From: Crenobacter oryzisoli
GTDB lineage: Bacteria > Pseudomonadota > Gammaproteobacteria > Burkholderiales > Chromobacteriaceae
DNA: 52,284 bases
Direction of reading: 5' to 3'
Assembly: GCF_030385785.1 (NCBI RefSeq)
Contig: NZ_JAUEDK010000032.1
Location: 1 to 52,284, forward strand
A program made the translations under genes and the position numbers. This document shows positions 36,511-45,435 of this stretch, piece by piece. The stretch's first letter is position 1. Each line of letters starts with the position of its first letter. Below the pieces are notes generated by a model. That model was not told where the DNA came from. It saw only the letters and a list, made by a program, of their open reading frames with translations, and did no database searches.

Positions 36511-37865
36511 TTCAAGATCTCCTGTTGATAGGCTTGGGTCCGTTCATCGACTTCCTGCCATGTCTCAGAGATCAGGAGGTCGGCCCAGCGCCGGTACAAG
36601 CCGCGTGCCGCGGTTTCGGAGAAGATGTAGTTGGTAATGCCCGGGATGCCGTCTTCACGGATTTCTTCGTTGCCTAGACCCATTTCCATACACAACGGGT
36701 TGGCGCGTGCCTTGCTGCCGCGCAGGATCTTCTGGATCTCTACCCAGTTTTCCGAATCGTCCTGTTCGAGGAAACCGGCCAGACCGAAAGCGCGACTGGC
36801 GCTACGCTCGAACGCATCCTTCACTTCCTGCGGAGCGTCCTTGTCACAGATGCAGAAGGCCCATACCTCGACCTGATCCGGGCCACGCGGGTGCCACACA
36901 CGCAATGTGGCGGTGCCGTTGAGCCAGGACAGTGTCGGGAAAATGGTGTTATGGCCGGCCAGGCGCAGGGCACGAACCTCCCCCAGGCGTTCCAGCGCTT
37001 CCGGATAGGTGTCGCGGAAATACTTGGCAACCACGCCGTCGACCCATACGTTGACGTCCGGTTTCTCAGTGAAGAAGAAGCCGCTGCCGTGGCCGTTCTG
37101 ACCGAACTGAATCGCGCCCTTGGCAGTTTCCCACACCGGCTTGGCGGTCTGGTCGGCGCCCAGTGGCTTGTCGCCGGCGGATTGCTGGTTAGCCTGAAGC
37201 ACTTGTACGGCGGAGGCATGCGAGAACAGCGCGTGGTACTGGTCGCTGGCGAATTGCTCGGCCGGGAACTTCCAGTTGCAGTTGATCACCCACTTTTGTA
37301 CGCCGCCGACCAACTCGGTGCCGGCTTCGCGGCGGTCGAGTACACCGTCCAGATACCAGGCGATGTCGCCCAGGTACTCCTCGAGCGAGGGGGCGCTTTC
37401 ATCCCAGTTGCCGAAGATCAGGCCCTTGTAGTGGGCGACGCGAGTGACCTCGGTGAGCCCCCATTTCGATTTGCACAGACCTTGCGGATAAGCCTTTTCT
37501 TCCAGCGGCACCTCGATCAGCTCGCCTGCGGTGTTGTACGACCAGCCGTGATAAGGACAGGTGAAGGCACGGGTGTTGCCGGAATCGGCATGGCAGACCT
37601 TCATGCCGCGGTGACGACACTGATTGAGAAAGGCCTTGACCGAGCCGTCTTTCTGACGGACCACCACGACCGGGTCTTCGCCCATATAGGTATTGAAGAA
37701 ATCGCCGGCCTTGGGAATCTGGCTCTCATGCGCGAGAAACAACCAGCAGCGGCCGAAGATACGCTCTAGTTCGAGCTGGTAGATCTCCGGGTCGGAATAG
37801 ATCTCGGGGGTGACCCGCCCGTTACGGGCATCGATCAGCGCGTCTATCTCAATCTTGCCATTCAT
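36507..37865 (-). CDS. hcaE: 3-phenylpropionate/cinnamate dioxygenase alpha subunit
   Basis: A 452-residue catalytic subunit. The Rieske centre is held by Cys83, His85, Cys103 and His106 (CRHRGMKVC and CPYHGWSY). The mononuclear iron site is formed by Asp208, His211 and His216 in [10 protein letters not shown], with the third ligand further on. It dihydroxylates 3-phenylpropionate or cinnamate at positions 2 and 3. I chose the ATG at 37865: GAGGAG precedes it and the length then matches E. coli HcaE (453). It heads hcaEFCBD, divergent from hcaR. Confidence 0.95.
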   Translation of the reverse strand: MNGKIEIDALIDARNGRVTPEIYSDPEIYQLELERIFGRCWLFLAHESQIPKAGDFFNTYMGEDPVVVVRQKDGSVKAFLNQCRHRGMKVCHADSGNTRAFTCPYHGWSYNTAGELIEVPLEEKAYPQGLCKSKWGLTEVTRVAHYKGLIFGNWDESAPSLEEYLGDIAWYLDGVLDRREAGTELVGGVQKWVINCNWKFPAEQFASDQYHALFSHASAVQVLQANQQSAGDKPLGADQTAKPVWETAKGAIQFGQNGHGSGFFFTEKPDVNVWVDGVVAKYFRDTYPEALERLGEVRALRLAGHNTIFPTLSWLNGTATLRVWHPRGPDQVEVWAFCICDKDAPQEVKDAFERSASRAFGLAGFLEQDDSENWVEIQKILRGSKARANPLCMEMGLGNEEIREDGIPGITNYIFSETAARGLYRRWADLLISETWQEVDERTQAYQQEILK

Positions 37866-37886
37866 CGGGTTTCTCCTCATAAGTGG

Positions 37887-37901
37887 TGCATCTTCCATGC
37901 A
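37887..37901. promoter_or_regulatory. LysR-type box between hcaE and hcaR
   Basis: TGCATCTTCCATGCA is a perfect 5-5 palindrome with a five-base spacer, the shape of LysR-type operators, and lies in the 148-bp hcaE-hcaR divergent region. HcaR is the obvious candidate. The site is only 22-36 bases before the hcaE start, close for an activator site unless the hcaE transcript starts downstream of it. Confidence 0.4.
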
Positions 37902-38013
37902 CACTTGGAATGAACAGGATGCTTTCTTGGCATGTATGATCGATGTGCTTGAAACTGTTGTGAAATAGTTTGTTCGTTGCTATTAATACATTTTTTCTAT
38001 TACTTGGCCGATC

Positions 38014-38910
38014 ATGGAGCTGAGACATCTGCGCTATTTCGTCATGGTGGCGGAAGAACTGAACTTCACGAGAGCAGCGGAAAGGTTGCATACAGCCCAG
38101 CCGTCCCTGAGTCAGCAAATACGTGACCTGGAGAGCTACATCGGCACGCCTTTGTTAGAAAGGACCAAGCGCAAGGTAGAGTTGACGGCGGCAGGTAAGG
38201 TGTTTCTGACAGAGGCCCGACTGACCCTGGCACAGGCTGAACGGGCCGTTGCTCAGGCCCGCCGAGTAGCGCAGCAACGGCGCGATACGATAACGATTGG
38301 CTTCATACCCGCCGCCGAAGTGAAAATCTTTCCGGCCATCCTGCCATCGCTGCGCCTACGTTTTCCCAACCTGACCGTCAACCTCAAGAGCCTGCCGACA
38401 CTTCAGCAGCAGGAAGCCCTGCTCGAAGGGGAGATAGACCTGGCCTTCATGCGTCCGCCACTGGAACATCCAGGTCTGGCGTCTCAGGTAGTGATGACCG
38501 AACCGATCGTCGTCGTGTTGCCCGCCTCCCACCCTCTGGCAGCCAAGACTCGCATTACGATCGAAGAACTGGTACACGAACCCTATATCCGCACCGACCC
38601 GCGTTTTGCCGGTAGTGCGTTCGACGTGGTTGACCGCTACTGCCACGATCATGGCGTGTCGCTGCATCCCGTCCAGGATGCCAGCAACGTATTACTGAAC
38701 CTGAACCTGGTCAGCGGTGGTTTGGGCTTTGGCTTGCTTCCGGCCTATGTGCAGCAGTTGATGAACCGTTCGGTATGTAGCCGTCCTCTTGCCGATGGCG
38801 GCCCGACACTCGATTTGCTGATGGCGTGGCGTAAAGGCGAACAGTCAGAGGCAGTTGACGTTTTCATAAGCCTATTGAAAGAGGCACTGCCAGAAAAAGT
38901 GACTGACTAA
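38014..38910 (+). CDS. hcaR: LysR-family activator of the phenylpropionate dioxygenase operon
   Basis: A 298-residue LysR-type regulator, divergent from hcaEFCBD as in E. coli (HcaR 296). The winged helix is at the N-terminus (MELRHLRYFVMVAEELNFTRAAERL, LSQQIRDLE, LLERTKRKVELT) and the effector-binding domain runs from about residue 90. The known family member activates hca genes with 3-phenylpropionate or cinnamate. Name assigned by sequence likeness and position. Confidence 0.88.
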   Translation: MELRHLRYFVMVAEELNFTRAAERLHTAQPSLSQQIRDLESYIGTPLLERTKRKVELTAAGKVFLTEARLTLAQAERAVAQARRVAQQRRDTITIGFIPAAEVKIFPAILPSLRLRFPNLTVNLKSLPTLQQQEALLEGEIDLAFMRPPLEHPGLASQVVMTEPIVVVLPASHPLAAKTRITIEELVHEPYIRTDPRFAGSAFDVVDRYCHDHGVSLHPVQDASNVLLNLNLVSGGLGFGLLPAYVQQLMNRSVCSRPLADGGPTLDLLMAWRKGEQSEAVDVFISLLKEALPEKVTD

Positions 38911-39075
38911 TAGAAATTTACGATAAATAAATCTTCGCCTTACCAAGACTCTAGGCCAGTCCAATCGAGTCTATGAGCCAACTTTATGGACGCCCTACCT
39001 AATAGAGCCACAAAAATAAAAACCAACATCTCGCCATGTGCAATTGGTTGGTAAATACAGTTTATGGAGATTGAA

Positions 39076-39888
39076 ATGGAGCAGGAACGGGGAGCGGAGT
39101 ACAAAACGGTCCGAGGATTGGTGCGCGGGCTTCATCTGCTACAGGCCCTGAATGCAAGCGAGAGCGGCCGAGCCAGCGACCTGGCATTAAGCCGCAGTAC
39201 CGGGCTGCACCGTACCACGGTGCGCCGCTTAATGGAGACACTGATCGATGAGGGTTTTGTTCGCCGCAGTGAATCCGACGGCAGCTATCGGCTCACACTG
39301 CAAGTACGCTCGCTGAGCGAAGGATTCACCGATGACGAGTGGGTAGCCACTGCCGCCGCACCGGCGATGGGTGAACTGCTGCAAAAAGTGGTGTGGCCAT
39401 CCGACCTCACCATGCCGGATGGTGATGCGATGATCATCCGAGAGACCACACACCGTTTCAGCCCATTGTCCTTTCACCGTTCCATGGTCGGCCGTCGCTT
39501 GCCGATCCTGCTAACAGCCGCCGGGCGGGCGTATTTTGCCTACTGCGGTGAAGAGGAGCGTGAAGACATCTTAAGCTTGCTTCGCTCCCAAGATGATGCC
39601 CAATCCCTCCTAGCTAAGGACGAAGGCTTCATCAGGAACCTGATCGAACAGGTCCGCAGCACTGGTTACAGCACTAACCAAGGCGACTGGCAAGAACAGA
39701 AGAAAATCGGTGCGGTGGCAGTGCCGGTGCTACACGGCGGCAAAGTGCTGGGTAGCCTCAACGTCATCTATTTGAACCGAGCGGTTAGCCAGAGCGACGC
39801 CATCCAGCGCTATGTGCCGGCGCTACAGCAAGCCGTCGCCCGGATCTCGGCCGCCCTGGACAACCCCGAATCGGATAACAAGGATTAA
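39076..39888 (+). CDS. mhpR: IclR-family transcriptional activator of mhp genes
   Basis: A 270-residue IclR-type regulator. The helix-turn-helix is LALSRSTGLHRTTVRRLMETLIDEGFV near residue 40-65, and the effector-binding domain follows from about residue 90 (the conserved GRAYFAYC and GAVAVPV-type stretches are visible). It resembles E. coli MhpR. I prefer the ATG at 39076 because GGAG lies six bases upstream; an in-frame ATG at 39064 has no such site. Unlike in E. coli it is not divergent from the mhp operon but follows hcaR; a dead copy keeps the ancestral place at 33124-33437. It presumably binds the three GTGCAC palindromes. Confidence 0.87.
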   Translation: MEQERGAEYKTVRGLVRGLHLLQALNASESGRASDLALSRSTGLHRTTVRRLMETLIDEGFVRRSESDGSYRLTLQVRSLSEGFTDDEWVATAAAPAMGELLQKVVWPSDLTMPDGDAMIIRETTHRFSPLSFHRSMVGRRLPILLTAAGRAYFAYCGEEEREDILSLLRSQDDAQSLLAKDEGFIRNLIEQVRSTGYSTNQGDWQEQKKIGAVAVPVLHGGKVLGSLNVIYLNRAVSQSDAIQRYVPALQQAVARISAALDNPESDNKD

Positions 39889-39908
39889 CAGGGCGTTGAA
39901 ATAGTCAC

Positions 39909-40080
39909 GGTACTGTCACGTTGTTGGCCGGTTGCCGGAAACACGGGGACAATCTCGGGCATGAAGCGAGCCGCCCTCCTTCACAACGCACCTGCCACCG
40001 ATGCCTTCCCGTATGCCGGTTACCGAGTCCCGCCGGAGGTGATCAGCTAGGCGGTGTGACGGTGCTACCGTTTTCCCTTT
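39909..40080 (+). mobile_element. IS6-family element remnant, right copy
   Basis: Begins GGTACTGTCACGTTG, 20 bases after the mhpR stop, followed by a transposase N-terminus MKRAALLHNAPATDAFPYAGYR then VPPEVIS, TAG (40048-40050), Ala-Val and TGA. The remaining transposase is gone. Its first 26 bases equal those of the left copy, whose reverse-strand sequence has a stop at the same codon. The end faces the catabolic island, as does the left copy's. Confidence 0.72.
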
Positions 40081-40098
40081 TCTCAGGGGATCACCAGC

Positions 40099-40422
40099 AT
40101 GAACGCACCGACCTCTCTTCCGCCGTTTGCCGGCAAGACGTTCGAAGTCAGCTACGACGGCCTCACCGCGATCAACGCCTATGCCGACGACGGCCTTCAC
40201 ATACGCTACGAGACCACCGAAGGGGCGTTCGCCGGCGCGACGGGCGAAGTCGCCTACACGTGCCAGCACGTTGCCGGCGAGATCTACGCGATTTCGTGGC
40301 AGGAGGCTGACCGTGCGACGGTGGTGCATATCGACGACTTCGCGACTGGCACTTCGCGTTCGTTCTTCACCGCGCCGTCGCACGACTTCTATCGACTCGA
40401 AGGCAGCCTGCGCGCGCTCTGA
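40099..40422 (+). CDS. MoaF-like small protein
   Basis: A 107-residue cytoplasmic protein. FAGKTFEVSYDGLTAINAYADDG, a GATGEVAYTCQHVAGEIYAISWQE core and VVHIDDFATG resemble the MoaF-like lipocalin-type domain, which is of uncertain function despite the molybdenum cofactor label. AGGGGA precedes the ATG. It overlaps the first codons of the cyclase pseudogene reading frame. Standing between an IS6 scar and a broken gene, it may be a relic of a larger unit, though its own frame is intact. Confidence 0.55.
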   Translation: MNAPTSLPPFAGKTFEVSYDGLTAINAYADDGLHIRYETTEGAFAGATGEVAYTCQHVAGEIYAISWQEADRATVVHIDDFATGTSRSFFTAPSHDFYRLEGSLRAL

Positions 40423-40424
40423 AT

Positions 40425-40745
40425 TGGATCGGTCCGACCAAGTTCACGTTCAACGACGAACTGGTCAACGCATGGACCGGCATCGACACGCAGCTTAATA
40501 GCATCGGCCACATCGGCATCGACAACGTCTACTACAACGGGAACAAGGCTGCCGATTTCATCACCGTCGACGGCGTGAAAAAGCTCGGCGTCCAGAAGGT
40601 GCCGCTGATCGGCAAGGGCAACAAGCAGTTCCTGGGAGTGGAGTTCGGCATTGGGATGGAAGCCGCGAAGTGGCTGGCCGACCAGGGCATCGTTGCGTTC
40701 GGCAGCTCCACGCAGGTCAACATCAACCCCGTCGCCATCCACTGA
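40425..40745 (+). pseudogene. Cyclase-family (metal-dependent hydrolase) pseudogene, internally deleted
   Basis: The frame reads WIGPTKFTFNDELVNAWTGIDTQ, SIGHIGIDNVYYNGNKAADF, VDGVKKLGVQKVP and, after a jump, GIGMEAAKWLADQGIVAFGS. These blocks match the cyclase/kynurenine-formamidase-like family, in which more than 60 residues including the metal-site histidines normally lie between the last two. Both the N-terminal start and that middle part are missing, so the gene is a relic. Confidence 0.6.
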
Positions 40746-40806
40746 TGGTCCCTACGCCGCGAAGGGATGGGCGTTTTGCGTCTAACTGCGACAAGGAGAT
40801 ATTGTA

Positions 40807-41913
40807 ATGCCTCACCCCGCTCTGTTTGAGCCCATCCGTATCGGAAATCTCAATCTGGTCAATCGCATCGTGATTGCACCGATGTGCCAGTATTCTGCCG
40901 AAGACGGCTGCATGAATGACTGGCATCTGATCCATCTCGGCCAACTTGCGCTATCCGGCGCCGCTTTGTTGACCATCGAAGCGACTGCGGTGCTTCCGGA
41001 AGGCCGCATCAGTTATGCCGATGTCGGGTTGTGGAGTGACCAGACCGAGGCTGCGATGGGCTTGACGTTGGAGCGCATTCGGCGCTGGTCGGATATGCCG
41101 ATCGCCGTTCAGCTCAGCCACGCTGGCCGGAAGGCTTCGGTGGAGGTGCCATGGAAGGGCGGCGCGCAGCTCCCTCCAGAGGACGCGCTGGGCTGGCAGA
41201 CGGTCGCGCCATCGGCGATTCCGTTTCGCGAGGGACAGGTTGCTCCCCATGCCCTGGATCGTCAGGACCTGAAGCGCATCAGGGATGCCTTCGCGGCGTC
41301 CGCAGTGCGCGCTGCCAGTGTTGGCATCGACGCGATCCAGATTCATGCAGCCCATGGATACCTGCTGCACCAATTCCTGTCTCCTCTCTCCAATAGACGC
41401 AGCGATGAGTATGGCGGTTCGTTGGAGAACCGTATGCGCTTTCCGTTGGAGGTGTTCGACGCCGTTCGGGACGCTTTTCCTGAAAATCGGCCGGTATCCG
41501 TCCGGGTATCGGGCACCGATTGGGTTGCCGGTGGTTGGGACGAGGAGCAGACCTTGGCCTTCGCCCAAGCCCTGGAAGTCCGAGGGTGCGATGTCATTCA
41601 CGTTTCCAGTGGCGGGCTGCACCCTGACCAAGCGATCCCTGTCGGGCCGAGCTATCAGGTACCGCTGGCACGCGCAGTGAAGAATGCAGTGGGAGTGCCT
41701 GTCGTCGCAGTGGGATTGATCACGGGATACGAACAAGCCGAGGCGATTGTCGCGACCGGCGACGCCGATATGGTCGCCCTGGCGCGCACGATGCTCTACG
41801 ACCCTCGCTGGCCTTGGCACGCTGCGGCCGAGCTGGGAGGCCAGGTCCGTGCACCTAGCCAGTATCTGCGTTCCCAACCCTGGCAGTACAAGGATTTGTT
41901 CGAAAGTGAATAG
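40807..41913 (+). CDS. NADH:flavin oxidoreductase, Old Yellow Enzyme family (XenA/YqjM-like)
   Basis: A 368-residue FMN-dependent TIM-barrel ene-reductase. It begins LFEPIRIGNLNLVNRIVIAPMCQYSAEDG; Cys27 in PMCQYS is the cysteine typical of the thermophilic-like/YqjM branch. QLSHAGRKAS near 102, the substrate-binding HAAHGYLLHQFLSP and the SDEYGGSLENR motif are all intact. Such enzymes reduce activated C=C bonds or xenobiotics; the natural substrate is unknown. It could act on alpha,beta-unsaturated acids, but its link to the phenylpropanoid island is only proximity. AAGGAGATATT precedes the start. Confidence 0.9.
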   Translation: MPHPALFEPIRIGNLNLVNRIVIAPMCQYSAEDGCMNDWHLIHLGQLALSGAALLTIEATAVLPEGRISYADVGLWSDQTEAAMGLTLERIRRWSDMPIAVQLSHAGRKASVEVPWKGGAQLPPEDALGWQTVAPSAIPFREGQVAPHALDRQDLKRIRDAFAASAVRAASVGIDAIQIHAAHGYLLHQFLSPLSNRRSDEYGGSLENRMRFPLEVFDAVRDAFPENRPVSVRVSGTDWVAGGWDEEQTLAFAQALEVRGCDVIHVSSGGLHPDQAIPVGPSYQVPLARAVKNAVGVPVVAVGLITGYEQAEAIVATGDADMVALARTMLYDPRWPWHAAAELGGQVRAPSQYLRSQPWQYKDLFESE

Positions 41914-42164
41914 ACCGCGGGCTGTTGGGGCGGCGAATGGCAAGGACTGATTCTGTCGCAACTGCGATCGGACTAATCATGCACTTGCCCGATGTCGCTT
42001 AGGCGTTGGCGGGGTATTCTCAAATCAAGGATGAGAGGCCGAACAAAAATGCGGCGCTTGAGGAAAGCAGGCTCATGTGGCGAGGCGTCCCAGCATCGGG
42101 GCGCCACTTACCCTTTCCCAAGCCTCGAAGGCTCGGGGGCACCCCTCGCGCTGGGGCTGCGCAT
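41914..42164. other. Intergenic region after the OYE gene
   Basis: About 250 bases with no gene I can recognise, ending at the IS6 transposase remnant. Confidence 0.5.
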
Positions 42165-42578
<414 letters not shown>

Positions 42579-42671
42579 TGCAGCAACGCCATAATGTCGG
42601 CAAGATTGACATTGCATTTTGATAAGTTCATTATTTCTGTTTTAATTAAAATATATAAGAAAACGCGCAAA

Positions 42672-43040
42672 ATGGCCCTCCCAATCCTCGTCGTTGACGA
42701 CTCAGCTCTTGCTCGAAAAGTATTAATCCGAGCTCTACCAGAAGATTGGGATGTAGAGGTTTCTCAAGCCTCGAGTGGCGAAGAGGCTCTGGCCGCATAT
42801 CGTGCAGGTCATGCGTCTGTGATGTTCCTTGATCTCACTATGCCAGGCCTCACTGGCTTCGATGTGCTTGAAACGTTGCGTCGTGAAGAGTTGAATACCT
42901 TCGTCATCGTTGTCTCGGCAGACGTCCAGCAAGAAGCTAAAGCGCGTGTTAAGGCGAATGGTGCCATCGCCTTTGTAGAAAAACCCGTGTCTCGCGAGAA
43001 GCTCGTGCCTATTCTGCGGGAGTACGGCCTCTATGCATGA
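42672..43040 (+). CDS. Single-domain CheY-like response regulator
   Basis: A 122-residue receiver domain with no output domain. The acidic pair is Asp9-Asp10 (VVDDS), the phospho-acceptor is Asp54 (FLDLTMPG) and the conserved lysine is Lys104 (VEKP). The start at 42672 matches receiver N-termini; upstream codons are AT-rich and lack family likeness. Its stop overlaps the CheC-like gene by eight bases, so the pair is coupled. No histidine kinase is encoded nearby. Confidence 0.9.
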   Translation: MALPILVVDDSALARKVLIRALPEDWDVEVSQASSGEEALAAYRAGHASVMFLDLTMPGLTGFDVLETLRREELNTFVIVVSADVQQEAKARVKANGAIAFVEKPVSREKLVPILREYGLYA

Positions 43041-43674
43041 TTTCCCGTTCAGCGATGATCAGCGTGATGCGCTGCAGGAAATTACGAACATTGGTATGGG
43101 GCAGGCTGGGGCTAGGCTTGCTGAATTGCTTGATACGTTCGTTTCCCTCTCAGTGCCGCGCGTTCGATTAGTAGACGTCAATTGCTTGTCTGAAGCTGTG
43201 CGGAGCATGCTCGGCTTTTCCGAATCGATCACAGCATTCCGGCAAGGATTCCGTTGCAATATTTCCGGCGAAGCCATCACCCTCTTGAATGACAATGGTG
43301 CCGACTACCTGTACGAGGCATTGTACGGTGAGACGCTGAATGGCAGCAGCGACGGACAAGGTGTTCCTGTCAACAAAACTGGTGAGCTGCTTGCCGAAGT
43401 TTCAAATCTCCTTACCGGTGCATGCTTGACTAGCTTGTTTGAGCAGATCGGCCTCATCCCGTCGTTCTCAGCGCCGCGTCTAATCGGTATGCAACTGAAG
43501 CTAGATGACCTGCTCATGGTGCCAGCGAAACTGACTTGGGAGCGCGCATTGTTAATAGAAGTGCATCTGCACATCGCAGAGCGCGACTTCAAGGCGCACT
43601 TACTCACATTGATGACTGCCGATTCTGTTCAAAAGCTGTGCAATGCACTTGATGCATTTCTAGCGAATTTGTAA
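43033..43674 (+). CDS. CheC-family phosphatase
   Basis: A 213-residue protein with two CheC phosphatase signatures: Glu16-x2-Asn19 in LQEITNIGMGQA with Pro42, and Glu122-x2-Asn125 in LLAEVSNLLTGA. CheC proteins dephosphorylate CheY-type receivers, and the preceding gene encodes one, so this is probably its dedicated phosphatase. Base composition is lower in GC than in the catabolic islands. The diguanylate cyclase gene follows after eleven bases. Confidence 0.85.
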   Translation: MHDFPFSDDQRDALQEITNIGMGQAGARLAELLDTFVSLSVPRVRLVDVNCLSEAVRSMLGFSESITAFRQGFRCNISGEAITLLNDNGADYLYEALYGETLNGSSDGQGVPVNKTGELLAEVSNLLTGACLTSLFEQIGLIPSFSAPRLIGMQLKLDDLLMVPAKLTWERALLIEVHLHIAERDFKAHLLTLMTADSVQKLCNALDAFLANL

Positions 43675-43685
43675 ACGAGGTAGCC

Positions 43686-44690
43686 GTGAGCGAATCGATC
43701 ACTTCGCGCTTGTGCGAGCTTGCGATGGAGCGCGTGAGTATTGGACTATTTGCCGTTGACCGTGACTATCGATTGCTGCTTTGGAATGACTTTATGCAGC
43801 AGCGAAGTGGTCTGGCTAGCTCAAAGGTCATTGGTCAGAATCTCTTCGACTGCTTCCCAAGCCTTCCTCAAGTATGGCTAAAGAAGAAATTCAATTCAGT
43901 ATTCCTGCTGAAAAACAGCACGTTCACTTCTTGGGAGCATCGCCCTTATCTATTTCGCTTCGAGCATGACCGTCCCATCACGGGTGGTGTGGAGTGGATG
44001 CAGCAGGATTGCGCATTTGTACCGCTTATTGAAGACGGTCATGTTGTTGCTGTATGTGTCACTATCACAGATGTGACTGATATTGCGATCGCATGGCGAG
44101 AAAAAGAAGCTGCTGTCGAAGCATTGCGAGAGGCATCGGTACGTGACCCCCTGACAGGGCTGTTCAACAGACGTTATGTAAATGAGCGACTCACTGAAGA
44201 ATATCGGCGTTGGCAGCGAAATGGTGCCGATTTCTCAGTCATCATGTTCGACATTGATCATTTCAAGCGTACCAATGACACTTATGGACACGCAGTGGGT
44301 GATTTGGCCATTCAAAGTGTTGCAAATGCGGCCAGCTCTCAACTGCGGGAAGTTGATGTGCTAGGTCGCTTCGGCGGTGAAGAGTTCATCGTTTTGCTTC
44401 CTCAATGCTCGCTCGAAAATGCATATCATGTTGGCGAAAGAATTCGCGAGAAAGTTGCACAACAAGTCGTCCCATTATCGAGTGGGCATCTGGTAATAAC
44501 CATTAGTGTTGGCGTTGCCAGCGCCGAAGCATCGCAAGATGTTGCAGACATGCTGGTAAAGAACGCCGATGCTGCTTTGTACAAAGCAAAGGCAGGTGGG
44601 CGTAACCAGGTGGCCTTGCATAAAACGGGCCAGGGTGAGGCGTTGTTGCAAAACTCCACAACTCATCCGCTGGGCGCTGTAGTCCGGTAG
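43686..44690 (+). CDS. PAS-GGDEF diguanylate cyclase
   Basis: A 334-residue soluble protein with GTG start (GAGG upstream). The N-terminal PAS-like domain spans about residues 10-130 and the GGDEF domain about 150-312. The active site is GGEEF at 230-234, and the product-inhibition site RxxD (REVD, 221-224) lies five residues before it, so it should be an active, feedback-inhibited cyclic-di-GMP synthase. The receiver and CheC genes upstream suggest input from a phosphorelay. Residues from about 318 on are encoded by an IS5-type terminal repeat starting at 44639, so the natural C-terminus has been replaced. Confidence 0.9.
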   Translation: MSESITSRLCELAMERVSIGLFAVDRDYRLLLWNDFMQQRSGLASSKVIGQNLFDCFPSLPQVWLKKKFNSVFLLKNSTFTSWEHRPYLFRFEHDRPITGGVEWMQQDCAFVPLIEDGHVVAVCVTITDVTDIAIAWREKEAAVEALREASVRDPLTGLFNRRYVNERLTEEYRRWQRNGADFSVIMFDIDHFKRTNDTYGHAVGDLAIQSVANAASSQLREVDVLGRFGGEEFIVLLPQCSLENAYHVGERIREKVAQQVVPLSSGHLVITISVGVASAEASQDVADMLVKNADAALYKAKAGGRNQVALHKTGQGEALLQNSTTHPLGAVVR

Positions 44691-45306
44691 GCTTGTGGCA
44701 TGAGTAAGCCACCACCCGCCAAGTACCGCACAACGAACTGGAAGATCTACAACGCTGCCTTGAAGTGACGAGGTTCCCTGATGATTTGGCTAGACAAGGA
44801 TCTGGCGTGGCACGGACCGGCGACGGGTACACCGGGACGGCCCAAGGCTTTCAGCGACGCAGCGATCCCCTTCTGGCTCACGATCAAGTGCCTCTTTGGG
44901 CTGGCCCTACGGCAGGCAATGGGCTTTGTCGAAAGTCTGTTCAAGTTGGCTGGGCTCAATTGGTCGGTACCGGACTACAGCACGCTATGCCGACGTCAGA
45001 AGAGGCTGCCGGTGACGATCTGTGCCCGCCCGCCGGATATAAAACTGCAGCTTATCTGTCTACCAACACACCCAAATCGTTCTTGGCAAACGGGAGGCGC
45101 CCATATAAACCAAGATGGGTTGCTTCAAACGGCTCGGGGAGCGTGTGATGGCTAAGGACTTCGATCGTCAGGTTGCCGAACAGCAGGTGCGGGCGGCCAT
45201 CTTGAACCGATTTACCGCGCTCGGCACGCCAAAGACGGTGCGCGTGGCATAAATCCGTCTGGGGAAAGGGGACGTTCGTCCCTCATTGAAGTTGTGCAAC
45301 AGCGCC
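44639..45306 (+). mobile_element. IS5-family (IS903-like) element, internally deleted
   Basis: Terminal repeats GGCGTTGTTGCAAAACTCC (44639-44657) and the reverse complement GGCGCTGTTGCACAACTTC (45288-45306) agree at 16 of 19 positions. Between them is a transposase relic: MSKPPPAKYRTTNWKIYNAALK at 44700, a TGA at 44766, then GRPKAFSDAAI to DYSTLCRRQKRLP, a large deletion, and in another frame the C-terminus FKRLGERVMAKDFDRQ to the stop at 45250. It is dead. No target duplication is visible; a 25-base scrap of IS6-type sequence abuts the right end. Confidence 0.78.
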
Positions 45307-45435
45307 GGTAACCGGCATACGAGCAGGCATCCAGCGCCTGACCGTCTCTCCATGCAACGTGTGCCGAGCGCAGCGCCGATCTGCCGATCGAACAGCGCCA
45401 AGAACTAACCTGCCGGCAGATCGTTCAATTCAGGA

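Noticed and set aside
39020-39056. ACCAAC/GGTTGGT dyad before mhpR as an autoregulatory site
   Set aside because: Short arms far apart and unlike the GTGCAC palindromes; chance is likely.
45307-45331. Separate IS6-type element next to the IS5-type remnant
   Set aside because: Only about 25 bases match the IS6 N-terminal coding segment; too short to list as an element of its own.
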